Below, piece after piece: positions 23,990 through 31,876 of a stretch of DNA of 64,000 nucleotides. Location of the stretch: positions 4,512,001 through 4,576,000 of the forward strand of contig NZ_CP016464.1 in assembly GCF_001713455.1 (NCBI RefSeq), given 5' to 3'. This stretch comes from Bosea sp. RAC05 (lineage in GTDB: Bacteria; Pseudomonadota; Alphaproteobacteria; Rhizobiales; Beijerinckiaceae). Under the pieces are notes generated by a model. The model did no database searches. It saw only the letters and a program-made list of their open reading frames with translations, and had not been told where the DNA came from. The translations under genes were made by a program, and so were the position numbers. The stretch's first letter is position 1. The number at the start of each line of letters is the position of its first letter.

Positions 23990-25054
23990 ATGGCCGACGC
24001 CGAACTCTTCGCTCATCCCGACTATCCGCCGCCGGGCCATGGCCGCGCCTGGACCGCCCGGACGCGCGACGGGGCGCAGCTGCGCTTCGCCAGCTGGCGC
24101 CCCACGGTGAAACCGGTCCACGGCACCATCCTGCTCGTGCAGGGCCGGGCCGAGTTCATCGAGCGCTATGGCGAGACGGTGGGGGAACTGCGCCGCCGCG
24201 GCTTCCATGTGCTGACCTTCGACTGGCGCGGCCAGGGCGGCTCGCAGCGCTTCGTCAGCCGTGCGCGCAAGGGCCATGTCGGCCGGCTGCGCCATTACGA
24301 AGCCGATCTCGCTTTGGCCATGGCGCAGATGCAGGAGCGCTTGCCCGGACCCTATTTCGCGCTTGCCCATTCGATGGGCGCCGCGCTGTGTCTCGACGCC
24401 GCGCGCAACGACCGGCTGCCCGTCGCCCGGCTCGTCGCGCTCGCGCCGATGCTGGAACTGACCGTCATCGAGAAGCCGCGCCGGGCCCGCCGGCTGGCCG
24501 GCGCGCTGTTCTGGCTCGGCTTCGGCAAGAATTTCGTGCCCGGCGGCGGCGACACGGCCATCGCCACCAAGCCCTTCGAGGGCAACCGCCTCACCGGCGA
24601 CCCAGTCCGCTATGCACGCAACAGCGCGCTCTCGGCGGCGGCGCGCCATCTCAGCATCGGCGACCCCACCATCGCCTGGGTCAGGACCGCCTTTCGCCTG
24701 ATGGCCCGGCTCGCGGCCCCCCATGCCGCCCGCGAGGTCCGGGTGCCGACCCTCGTCATCGCCGCCGGGCGCGACCGGATCGTCTCGACACCCGCGATCG
24801 AGCGCTTCGCCGCGCGGCTCAAGACCGGCCAGGCGCTGATCCTGCGCGAGGCGCGCCACGAGATCCTGATGGAGAGCGACGCGATACGGGCGCAGTTCTG
24901 GGCCGCCTTCGACGCCTTCATCCCGGGCGAGGACGCGGACCTCGCAGCCGGCGCCGGTTCAGCCGGCGAGCCGCGCCAGCGCAGCCTCATGCAGCGCCTT
25001 GTTGGCGGCGGCGAGGATGCGCCCGCCCCCGGCGGCGCTGCACCCGTCCCATGA
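23990..25054 (+). CDS. alpha/beta hydrolase, monoglyceride lipase/lysophospholipase-like
   Basis: 354 aa, a cytosolic alpha/beta hydrolase of the Hydrolase_4/serine aminopeptidase S33 type. TILLVQGRAEFIERYGETV is the family's oxyanion region, DWRGQGGSQR follows, ALAHSMGAAL gives the nucleophile elbow, VIAAGRDRIVS carries the Asp and ILREARHEILMES the His. Likely substrates are lysophospholipids or monoacylglycerols. The last 96 bases overlap the convergent phosphatase gene; its final 30 residues are low complexity. Confidence 0.88.
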   Translation: MADAELFAHPDYPPPGHGRAWTARTRDGAQLRFASWRPTVKPVHGTILLVQGRAEFIERYGETVGELRRRGFHVLTFDWRGQGGSQRFVSRARKGHVGRLRHYEADLALAMAQMQERLPGPYFALAHSMGAALCLDAARNDRLPVARLVALAPMLELTVIEKPRRARRLAGALFWLGFGKNFVPGGGDTAIATKPFEGNRLTGDPVRYARNSALSAAARHLSIGDPTIAWVRTAFRLMARLAAPHAAREVRVPTLVIAAGRDRIVSTPAIERFAARLKTGQALILREARHEILMESDAIRAQFWAAFDAFIPGEDADLAAGAGSAGEPRQRSLMQRLVGGGEDAPAPGGAAPVP

Positions 25055-25744
25055 GGTGACGATGCCGCCCGCCCCCTCGATGATCGGGATCAGGGCGACG
25101 ATGTCGTAGGGCTTCAGCCCGCTCTCGATGACGAGATCGACATGGCCGGCGGCCAGCATGCAGTAGGCGTAGCAGTCGCAGCCATAGCGGGCGAGGCGCA
25201 CCGCGCTCTCGACGCGGCCATAGGCCTGCGCCTCGTCGCCCTTGAACAGGGCGGGCGAGGTCGTCATCAGCGTCGCGGCGGCCAGGCTGGACACCGGCCG
25301 CGTGCGCAGGATGCGCGGGCCGCCCGGCCCGTCATAGCGCGCCTCGCCGCCATCGCCGGAGTAGCGCTCGCCGGTGAAGGGCTGATGCATCATGCCGTAG
25401 ACCGGCACCCCGCCGCGCGTCAGGCCGATCAGCGTGCCCCAGACGGGAATCCCGGAGATGAAGGCCCGGGTGCCGTCGATCGGATCGAGGACCCAGACAT
25501 ACTCGGCCTCGGTGTTCTCGCTGCCGAACTCCTCGCCGAGCACGCCATGGGCCGGGAACTGGCGCCGGATCATCTGGCGCATCACCATCTCGCCCGCCCG
25601 ATCGGCCTCGGTCACGGGGTCGAAGACGCCGCCGCCCGACTTGTCCTCGAGCCCGTGATGGGCCCGGAAGAAGGGCAGGATCGCCCGGCCCGACTGGGTG
25701 GCGAGATCCGCCACGAAGGCCCCGAAATCGACAGCACTCATCAT
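24959..25744 (-). CDS. hisN: histidinol-phosphatase HisN-type, inositol monophosphatase family
   Basis: 261 aa. The metal-binding motifs are GEEFGSENTEAE, WVLDPIDGTRAFISG and the C-terminal LKPYDIVALIPIIEGAGG. FISGIPVWGTLIGL is typical of the HisN subgroup, which dephosphorylates histidinol phosphate in actinobacteria and rhizobia; SuhB-type inositol monophosphatase activity is the alternative. Tandem ATGs at 25744 and 25741 follow a GGGGGG ribosome-binding site. The sRNA at 25952 is divergent from it. Confidence 0.85.
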   Translation of the reverse strand: MMSAVDFGAFVADLATQSGRAILPFFRAHHGLEDKSGGGVFDPVTEADRAGEMVMRQMIRRQFPAHGVLGEEFGSENTEAEYVWVLDPIDGTRAFISGIPVWGTLIGLTRGGVPVYGMMHQPFTGERYSGDGGEARYDGPGGPRILRTRPVSSLAAATLMTTSPALFKGDEAQAYGRVESAVRLARYGCDCYAYCMLAAGHVDLVIESGLKPYDIVALIPIIEGAGGIVTSWDGCSAAGGGRILAAANKALHEAALARLAG

Positions 25745-25915
25745 ATCCCCCCTGCGCGGCCGATGCAGGCGCCGCGCCGCAGCGCCCCGGTGATGGGCGG
25801 CCGGCCGCCGGAAGGCAAGCGCCGGAGGCCGGGCGCTTGACCGTGACCTCGCCTGCCCTGCGTCTGGCGCATGCCCCATCCGCCCTTCGCACTCGCAAAA
25901 ATTTGGTCAGGCCAC

Positions 25916-25945
25916 TTGCTTTTTTGCGCTGCACCGTCATATTGT
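25916..25945 (+). promoter_or_regulatory. promoter of the sRNA
   Basis: TTGCTT (25916-25921) and TATTGT (25940-25945) are separated by 18 bases and sit in an AT-rich patch. The predicted start is about 25952, which is also where the first hairpin of the sRNA begins. Confidence 0.55.
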
Positions 25946-25951
25946 GCACTG

Positions 25952-26041
25952 CGAAGGGGCGATGACCTCAAGCCTTCGTTGCCCTCCTTGGGCGTTTCCT
26001 CCCTAGACTTGGGCCGCCACGAAAGTGTGCGGCCCTTTTTT
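25952..26041 (+). ncRNA. mmgR: trans-acting sRNA resembling the suhB / alpha-r8 (MmgR) family
   Basis: About 90 nt with three parts. A first hairpin pairs CGAAGG (25952-25957) with CCTTCG (25973-25978). A CU-rich single-stranded middle carries two anti-Shine-Dalgarno CCTCC motifs (25983-25987 and 25998-26002). A Rho-independent terminator follows (GGGCCGCCAC/GTGTGCGGCCC plus TTTTTT, 26011-26041). From memory the middle segment CCTCCTTGGGCGTTTCCTCC is the hallmark of the Rfam suhB motif, later named alpha-r8/MmgR, which lies near suhB-like genes and limits polyhydroxybutyrate storage in Sinorhizobium. The adjacent divergent gene is an inositol-monophosphatase-family gene, as expected. Confidence 0.75.
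26011..26041 (+). terminator. Rho-independent terminator of the sRNA
   Basis: The GC-rich stem GGGCCGC/GCGGCCC, extended by CAC/GTG across a GAAA loop, is followed by six T residues. Confidence 0.9.
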
Positions 26042-26072
26042 CTGTTGCGACGGCAACGACCCTCGCGCGCCG

Positions 26073-26993
26073 CTACTCGGCCGCCTGGCGGTAGTCGTCG
26101 AGCCAGCCGCTCCAGCGCGCGAAGCACTCCGCCATCGCCCCGGTGATCGCCTGTTCCAGCTCTGCGAAGCCGGCATGGGGCAAGAGCGTCGCCTCGTCCA
26201 TGTAGAGGGCGCGGTTGATCTCGATCTGCAGCGTGTGCACGCCGGTGCTCGGCGCGCCGTAATGCTCGGTGATGAAGCCCCCGGCATAGGGACGGTTGCG
26301 GGTCACGCGCAGCCCGAGACGGGCGAAGGCGGCTTCCGCGATGTCGGTGACATAGCCCGCCGCGCTGGTGCCGAAGCGGTCTCCCAGGATGATGTCGGGC
26401 TTGGCCGGCCCGTCGCGGTCGAGCCCGGTCGAGGGCATCGAATGCGCGTCGACCAGGATGCAGGTGCCGAAGGCGCGCTGCGTGCGCTGCACGAGGTCGC
26501 GCAGCCCGGCATGATAGGGGCGGTAGAGCCCGTCGATGCGCGACAGCGCCTCCTCGACCGGAATCCGCCCGAAATAGATCTCGTGCGCGTCGCCGACGAT
26601 GCGGGGAATCGTGCCGAGCCCGCCCGCGACCCGCAGCGAGCGGGTGTTGGCGAAGGGCGGCAGCCGCCCGTCGAACATCCGCGGATCGAGCTCATAGGGC
26701 TCGCGGTTGACGTCGAGATAGGCGCGCGGAAACTCGGCGACGAGGAGCGGCGCGCCCAGCGCCACGCTGCGGCCGAACAGCCGGTCGACATAGGCGTCTT
26801 CCGAGCGGCGCAGCGAGCGCAGCGGCAGCCGCGCCCGCTCGACGAAAGCCCGCGGGTAGCGCCGGCCCGCATGGGGCACGTCCACCACCACGGGAACGAT
26901 GTGCAGCGCCGGCTGGTACAGCGTGTAGGGCCGCTCGATCTCGCGGACGACGTCGTCGGGACCGGGCGGAAACGGGGCGGAGGGATCGCTCAT
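26073..26993 (-). CDS. N-formylglutamate amidohydrolase
   Basis: 306 aa from ATG 26993 (a GTG at 27011 is possible). The FGase family hydrolyses N-formyl-L-glutamate to formate and glutamate, the last step of one histidine-degradation route. Visible signatures are VVVDVPHAGRRYP near the N-terminus, ADVNREPYELD-like sequence read here as YLDVNREPYELDPRMF, and ILVDAHSMPS with a conserved His. It is divergent from cpdR, a pairing often seen in Hyphomicrobiales. No other hut genes are present. Confidence 0.9.
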   Translation of the reverse strand: MSDPSAPFPPGPDDVVREIERPYTLYQPALHIVPVVVDVPHAGRRYPRAFVERARLPLRSLRRSEDAYVDRLFGRSVALGAPLLVAEFPRAYLDVNREPYELDPRMFDGRLPPFANTRSLRVAGGLGTIPRIVGDAHEIYFGRIPVEEALSRIDGLYRPYHAGLRDLVQRTQRAFGTCILVDAHSMPSTGLDRDGPAKPDIILGDRFGTSAAGYVTDIAEAAFARLGLRVTRNRPYAGGFITEHYGAPSTGVHTLQIEINRALYMDEATLLPHAGFAELEQAITGAMAECFARWSGWLDDYRQAAE

Positions 26994-27132
26994 CGACCCG
27001 AACACAAGCACACAACGCCGCGGGGTTGAAGGGCTGCGCCCGCAGGGCCGGTATCGGTCACGGATTCACCCGTTGTTTACCATGCTGATGCCTTATAGAA
27101 ACCGTGGGTTCCCACTGCGGGGGCGGGCCGAT

Positions 27133-27160
27133 AACCCTGCCGCCGCAGGCGCGCAGGGTT
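27133..27160 (+). promoter_or_regulatory. inverted repeat in the cpdR leader
   Basis: AACCCTGC and GCAGGGTT are perfect 8-bp arms around 12 bases. They lie 95-122 bases upstream of the cpdR ATG and about 35 bases after a TATAGA -10-like sequence (27094-27099). This may be an mRNA leader hairpin. No known motif is recognised. Confidence 0.35.
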
Positions 27161-27254
27161 GGGGCGCGAAAACCAGACGAGAACGGGACCGGGGTGCCTC
27201 GCCGGCTTCCGCTGCACCAGAACACAGGCCTTACGGGACGGACAGATCAGGCCC

Positions 27255-27614
27255 ATGACCAAGATACTCCTCGCCGAAGACGACAACGACATGCGCCGGT
27301 TCCTGGTCAAGGCCCTGCAGAATGCGGGCTACGACGTGGCCTCCTTCGACAACGGGCTGTCAGCCTACAACCGGCTGCGCGAAGAGCCCTTCGAGCTGCT
27401 CCTGACCGACATCGTCATGCCCGAGATGGACGGCATCGAGCTGGCGCGCCGCGCCACCGAGCTCGACCCCGACATCAAGGTGATGTTCATCACCGGCTTC
27501 GCGGCGGTGGCGCTCAACCCCGATTCGCAGACGCCCAAGGATGCCAAGGTGCTCTCCAAGCCCTTCCACCTGCGCGAGCTGGTGAACGAGGTCGAGAAGC
27601 TGCTGGCGGCCTGA
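27255..27614 (+). CDS. cpdR: single-domain response regulator CpdR
   Basis: 119 aa, a receiver domain with no output domain. The acidic pocket is EDDND, the phosphorylated Asp lies in LLLTDIVMPEMDGIELA, and the switch residues are in MFITGF and LSKPFHLREL. Sequence AEDDNDMRRFLVKALQNAGY and the MFITGFAAVAL stretch are hallmarks of CpdR, which controls polar localisation of ClpXP and cell-cycle proteolysis of CtrA pathway proteins in alphaproteobacteria. ATG 27255 is chosen; the longer frame from 27159 is leader. A dyad (AACCCTGC/GCAGGGTT, 27133-27160) lies in the leader. Confidence 0.94.
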   Translation: MTKILLAEDDNDMRRFLVKALQNAGYDVASFDNGLSAYNRLREEPFELLLTDIVMPEMDGIELARRATELDPDIKVMFITGFAAVALNPDSQTPKDAKVLSKPFHLRELVNEVEKLLAA

Positions 27615-27766
27615 CGGCACGGGCGCCGGGAGCCTGCGAGGCTTTCTACACAAAGCGCCTTGCCAGCCTCGAGACGAGCGGCTATAGCCGCACACCTCGC
27701 AACATGGTCGCCCGGAAACGGCGGGGCCTGTTCCGACCGCCGCGACGATTTCCCGACGCGGCAGAC

Positions 27767-27841
<75 letters not shown>

Positions 27842-27849
27842 TTTTCGAA

Positions 27850-27878
27850 AACCCTGCAAGCCTCCGGCTTGCAGGGTT
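27850..27878 (+). terminator. terminator after tRNA-Val
   Basis: AACCCTGCAAGCC pairs with GGCTTGCAGGGTT around a 3-base loop and runs into TTTTTG. It lies nine bases after the tRNA CCA end. Confidence 0.9.
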
Positions 27879-28156
27879 TTTGTTTGGCCGGGGTCCATGG
27901 CCGCGTCAGCCGGGCGGCTGCGGGCCGGGCCCGGGATCGGCCGAAGGATGAGCCTGGCCATTGGCGCATTGACACCGGCGCCCGGCGTGATGGTCTCTCG
28001 CAAGGGCCCGCATTCGCAGAACCCGTATGGTAGACGTGGTCCGGGCGCTCCTGCCCTTCGGCTGAGGCGCCGGTGACGGCGCCGAGCCCCTGCAAGACCC
28101 TCGCTGACGCTGGCGCCGCTGTGCTGGCGCGGCCCCTGAACCGCGGAGTTGAGAGC
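27879..28156. other. gap between tRNA-Val and the oxidoreductase gene
   Basis: About 280 bases, GC-rich. I see no gene with a credible ribosome-binding site and no clear repeat. The promoter of the downstream Gfo/Idh gene must lie here but was not recognised; no LacI-type operator is present. Confidence 0.5.
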
Positions 28157-29188
28157 ATGAGCAGGCTGCGCATTGGGATCGTCGGGCTCGGCATGGCCGT
28201 GACGCCCCATGCCCGGGGCCTCGTCGACCTCGAGGACCGGGTCGAGGTCGTCGGCGCCTACAGCCCCAGCGCCGAACGGCGGGCGGCCTTCGGCGCGCGC
28301 TTCCCCTTCCCGCTCTGCGACAATCTGGAAGCCCTGCTGGCGGACGAGACCGTCGAGGCGATTCTGGTGCTGACGCCGGCCAACACGCATCTCGACATCG
28401 CCCGGCGCTGCGCCCAGGCGGGCAAGCACATCCTGCTGGAAAAGCCGCTCGACATCACCACCGCGCGTTCGCAGGAACTGGTCGCGACCTGTCGCGCCGC
28501 CGGGGTGACGCTCGGCATCGTGCTGCAGCATCGCTTCAAGCCGGCGGCGATCACGCTGGCGGAGCATCTCACTTCCGGCCGCCTGGGCGAGATCGTCGGC
28601 TGCTCGACCGTGATCCGGCTCTGGCGGCCGCAATCCTATTACGACGAGCCCGGCCGCGGCAGCTTCGCGCGCGATGGCGGTGGCGTGCTGCTCTCGCAGG
28701 GCATCCACACGCTCGACCTGATGCTGAGTCTCGCCGGCCCGGTCACGGAGGTCGGCGGCTATGCCCTGACCAGCCCGATCCACCGCATGGAAACCGAGGA
28801 CATGGTCTGCGCCGCGGTGCGCTTCGCCAACGGGGCGGTCGGCACCATCGATGCGACGACGGCCGCCTATCCCGGCTTCCCCGAGCGGATCGAGCTGATC
28901 TGCCGCCATGCGACGGCCTCGCTCGTCGGCACCGCGCTCGACATCGCCTGGCAGGACGGCACCCGCACCACGATCGAGGCCGACAAAAGTGCGGGCGGCA
29001 CCGGCGCCGACCCGATGGCGTTCCCGCATGATCACCACCGGGCGGTGATGGCCGATTTCGTCGAGGCCATCCGGCAGAAGCGCCCCCCGAAGATCACGGG
29101 CGAGGATGCGCTGGTGGTCCACCGCCTGATCGATGCGCTGATCGCCGCAGGCCAGAGCCCGGGCCGGGTTGCGGTCGAGACGGGCTGA
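28157..29188 (+). CDS. Gfo/Idh/MocA family oxidoreductase
   Basis: 343 aa. The N-terminal Rossmann motif is IGIVGLGMAVTPHARGL, EKPLD (ILLEKPLDITTARSQEL) is the family's cofactor/active-site motif, and GVLLSQGIHTLDLML follows in the alpha/beta C-terminal domain. Members oxidise sugars, inositols or related hydroxylated compounds with NAD(P). It lies at the edge of the catabolic region and is convergent with the shikimate-dehydrogenase-like gene, so a role in the same pathway is plausible but unproven. Confidence 0.88.
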   Translation: MSRLRIGIVGLGMAVTPHARGLVDLEDRVEVVGAYSPSAERRAAFGARFPFPLCDNLEALLADETVEAILVLTPANTHLDIARRCAQAGKHILLEKPLDITTARSQELVATCRAAGVTLGIVLQHRFKPAAITLAEHLTSGRLGEIVGCSTVIRLWRPQSYYDEPGRGSFARDGGGVLLSQGIHTLDLMLSLAGPVTEVGGYALTSPIHRMETEDMVCAAVRFANGAVGTIDATTAAYPGFPERIELICRHATASLVGTALDIAWQDGTRTTIEADKSAGGTGADPMAFPHDHHRAVMADFVEAIRQKRPPKITGEDALVVHRLIDALIAAGQSPGRVAVETG

Positions 29189-29204
29189 GCCGGCCGCCCG
29201 GGTT

Positions 29205-30026
29205 TCAGACCTGCTCGACCAGCGCATAGCCCAGGAAGCGGGCGATCGCCGCCGTCTGTGCCGCGACCATGGCGCCGCCGCCGGCCACGCGGCAGCCGGC
29301 CTCGGTCGCCGCCCGCAGCAGCGGCGTCGAGGGCTTGGTGACGATGTCGACGACGGCGGTGCGGGCGGACAGGCCGGCGATGTCGATGGCGATGCCGTCC
29401 TCCGGCATCATCCCGACCGGCGTCGCATGCACGAGCAGATCGAGATCGCCCACGGCGAAGCGGCCCGCCTTGGGCGCAAGCCGGCCCTTGGCCGCGATGC
29501 GGGCGCAGAGCTGGCTGGCCCTGGCCTCGTTCTGATCGACGATCGAGAGCGCCGAGACGCCCGCTTCCGCCAGCGCGAAGGCGATCGCCGCTCCGGCTCC
29601 GCCGGCCCCGACGAGGCCCGCGCGCATCCCCGCGGGCGAGAGCCCGAGGCTCCCGACCGCGCCGACGAGCCCGATGCCGTCGAAGATGTCGCCGACCCAT
29701 CGGCCGTCCGGCAGGCGCCGCGCCGCATTCACCGCCCCCACGTCGCGCGCCCGCTCGCTGATGCTGTCGAGCCAGGGGATCAGGCGCTCCTTGTAGGGCA
29801 TGGTGACGACGAGGCCGTCGAGATTGGCGAGCGCGAGCAGGCCGGGGATCGCGGCCTCGAAGCGATCGGCCGGAACATGCAGTGGCACCAGCACCGCATC
29901 ATGCCCCGATGCGGCGAGCCGCGGATTGAAGTTCTGCGGCGAGCGCGCATGGATGACCGGGTCGCCCAGGAAACCGAGGAGCCGTGTGGTGCCGCTGATC
30001 GCGGGCTGGGGAGCATCTGCGGGCAT
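29205..30026 (-). CDS. shikimate/quinate dehydrogenase-like protein with altered substrate motif
   Basis: 273 aa, AroE/YdiB fold. The catalytic Lys is kept (VVTMPYKERL), as are Asn (VGAVNAAR) and Asp (GDIFDGIGL). The dinucleotide site is LVGAGGAGAAIAFALAEAG. However the SxS substrate motif reads HARSP rather than HSxSP, and the usual NTDG is IFDG. These changes at carboxylate-binding positions suggest a substrate other than shikimate. It follows the LacI regulator by 34 bases and is the last gene of a four-gene run, so it is more likely catabolic than part of aromatic amino-acid synthesis. Confidence 0.85.
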   Translation of the reverse strand: MPADAPQPAISGTTRLLGFLGDPVIHARSPQNFNPRLAASGHDAVLVPLHVPADRFEAAIPGLLALANLDGLVVTMPYKERLIPWLDSISERARDVGAVNAARRLPDGRWVGDIFDGIGLVGAVGSLGLSPAGMRAGLVGAGGAGAAIAFALAEAGVSALSIVDQNEARASQLCARIAAKGRLAPKAGRFAVGDLDLLVHATPVGMMPEDGIAIDIAGLSARTAVVDIVTKPSTPLLRAATEAGCRVAGGGAMVAAQTAAIARFLGYALVEQV

Positions 30027-30060
30027 CGGGCAACCTTTTCGGACGAGCGGATCAGAGGGC

Positions 30061-31149
30061 TCAGATCTGCGGCGGGGGCCCGGAGGAGGCCCGGATCACC
30101 AGTTCGGCCTCCGCCTCGAAGGAGGCCGAGCAGTCCAGCCCCTCCAGCCGCGCGATCAGCACCTGCGCCGCGACCTGGCCGATCTCGGCGCCCGGCACGC
30201 GCACCGTGGTGACCGGCACGGGCAGATGGCTCATGATCTCGATGTCGTCGTAACCCACGATCGAGAGATCGTCGGGCAGCCGGATGCCCAGGGCGAGCGC
30301 CTCGAGCACGGCACCGACCGCGAGATGGGCATTGCCGCAGATGATGGCGGTCGGGATCGGCTGCGTCTCCAGCAATTGCCGCAGCAGCTTGCGACCGTCG
30401 GCGATGGACCATTCGCCCATCGCGAAATGCTGCGGCCGCACGGCCAGGCCGCGCTGGGCGAGCGCATCGCGAATGCCGTCGAGACGGGCGCTGGCGCGGT
30501 CGTTGTTGCGGGTCGACTGGGCGATCACGCCGAAGCGGACATGGCCCAGATCGGCCAGATGGTCCGTCATCATCATCAGCGCCTTGCGGTTGTCGGGGCC
30601 GACGCAGGTGCCGTGGGTCTGCGGATCGTAGACGAAGGTGTTGACGAAGGGCATGCCGCGACGGGTGAGGAAGGGCAGCAGTTCGGGATGGTGCGCCTGC
30701 CCCACCAGGATGAGGCCATCGACGCCCCGCTCGACGAATTTGCGCACCTGGCGAATTTCGAGTTCGGGATCATAATCGGAGCAGGCGAGCAGGAGCGTGT
30801 AGCCGGCCCGCGACAGCTCCGACTGGATGGCCTGCGTCGCATGGGCGAAATCGCCGACCGACAGCGCCGGGAAGACCGCCCCGATGGTCTGCGACCGGCG
30901 CGTGCTCAGCGCCCGCGCCGCCCCGTCCGGCACCCAGCCGAGCTGCTCGACCGCGATCGCAATGCGCTCGCGCAGATCGGCGGAGACGACGTCGGGATTG
31001 TTGATTGCGCGCGAGACCGTCGCCGTCGAGACCCCGGCCGCGCGCGCCACCTCGCGCAGCCCGACGCTGCGGGGCGCCTCCGCCGTCGCCTCGGGGGTGG
31101 CGACGGCCTCGGCCGTCGCGGCTGTCTTGACCCTCGCCATGGGGTTCAT
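30061..31149 (-). CDS. LacI family transcriptional regulator
   Basis: 362 aa. A helix-turn-helix (about residues 30-52, LREVARAAGVSTATVSRAIN) is followed by a hinge and a periplasmic-binding-protein-like sensor domain (about 85-360). The 29-residue N-terminal Ala/Thr-rich extension before the HTH is unusual. Starts at 31149 or 31140 are both possible. LacI-family boxes at 32708-32721 and 35396-35409 are its probable targets, making it a local repressor that also controls its own transcript. The inducer is unknown, probably a substrate of the neighbouring enzymes. Confidence 0.93.
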   Translation of the reverse strand: MNPMARVKTAATAEAVATPEATAEAPRSVGLREVARAAGVSTATVSRAINNPDVVSADLRERIAIAVEQLGWVPDGAARALSTRRSQTIGAVFPALSVGDFAHATQAIQSELSRAGYTLLLACSDYDPELEIRQVRKFVERGVDGLILVGQAHHPELLPFLTRRGMPFVNTFVYDPQTHGTCVGPDNRKALMMMTDHLADLGHVRFGVIAQSTRNNDRASARLDGIRDALAQRGLAVRPQHFAMGEWSIADGRKLLRQLLETQPIPTAIICGNAHLAVGAVLEALALGIRLPDDLSIVGYDDIEIMSHLPVPVTTVRVPGAEIGQVAAQVLIARLEGLDCSASFEAEAELVIRASSGPPPQI

Positions 31150-31176
31150 CGCTCCCGACAGAAGATGAGCTGGATG

Positions 31177-31863
31177 TCAGGCGATCTGCCCTCTCGCCAG
31201 CCCGTATTGCAGCCGGTAGATGCCACAATCGCGCGCCGCATCGTAGCCGGATGCGAAGGCCGACAGCGTCGCCGGCGCCGCATGGGCGGAGAGCGCTGCC
31301 TCCAGCGGCGCGGCCTCGACGGCTTCGACCAGCAGGATCCAGTCCGCCGTCTGGTCGGGCTCGCCGCGCAGCGCCTTCTCGGCCGTCGCGCCGCCGCCAC
31401 CACCCTGCCCTTCGAGCAGATGCACCGCGACGATCGACGGCGCCGCCTGCAGGTGGCCCATCACCGCACCGAGACTGGCGAAGAATGCGTCACGCTCCCC
31501 GCGCGCGGCCAGCCGGAGCGTCGCGACGAAGGCCCCGTCGCCGAGGCCGCTGCTCTGCGCGACACGGCAGATCGTCCGCGAGGTCTCGCGGAAATGCCGG
31601 ACCACCCGCTGCGTCCAGGGCGAAGGCGCGTTCAGCCGGGCCAGATAGTCCGGCGAGACCAGCACCTCGGGAGTCTCCGTCTCGTAGAAGTTGAAGTATT
31701 TCGGCGCGCCCCGCTGCGCCACATAGCGGCGCCCGCGCAGGAAACCCGGCACGGCGACGCGCTCGGGGATGTGCTCGCCGATATGCCAGGCGACGAAATC
31801 GGCCTCCGCCTCGTCGGCGATGCCGTTCCAGATCGCCAGCACGCCCTTGCCCGCCAATGCCAC
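31177..31863 (-). CDS. dimeric alpha/beta-barrel protein (DUF4286/EthD-like)
   Basis: 228 aa from GTG 31863, which has AAGGAG eight bases upstream. The first half (AIWNGIADEAEADFVAWHIG and EHIPERVAVPGFLRGRRYVA, then KYFNFYETETPEVL) looks like an EthD/DUF4286-type ferredoxin-like fold; the second half appears to repeat it in weaker form. Such proteins bind small aromatic or hydrophobic compounds or act as isomerases and lyases. It lies between the SDR gene (13 bases) and the LacI gene (27 bases). No function is assigned. Confidence 0.75.
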   Translation of the reverse strand: MALAGKGVLAIWNGIADEAEADFVAWHIGEHIPERVAVPGFLRGRRYVAQRGAPKYFNFYETETPEVLVSPDYLARLNAPSPWTQRVVRHFRETSRTICRVAQSSGLGDGAFVATLRLAARGERDAFFASLGAVMGHLQAAPSIVAVHLLEGQGGGGGATAEKALRGEPDQTADWILLVEAVEAAPLEAALSAHAAPATLSAFASGYDAARDCGIYRLQYGLARGQIA

Positions 31864-31876
31864 GTCGCTCTCTCCT

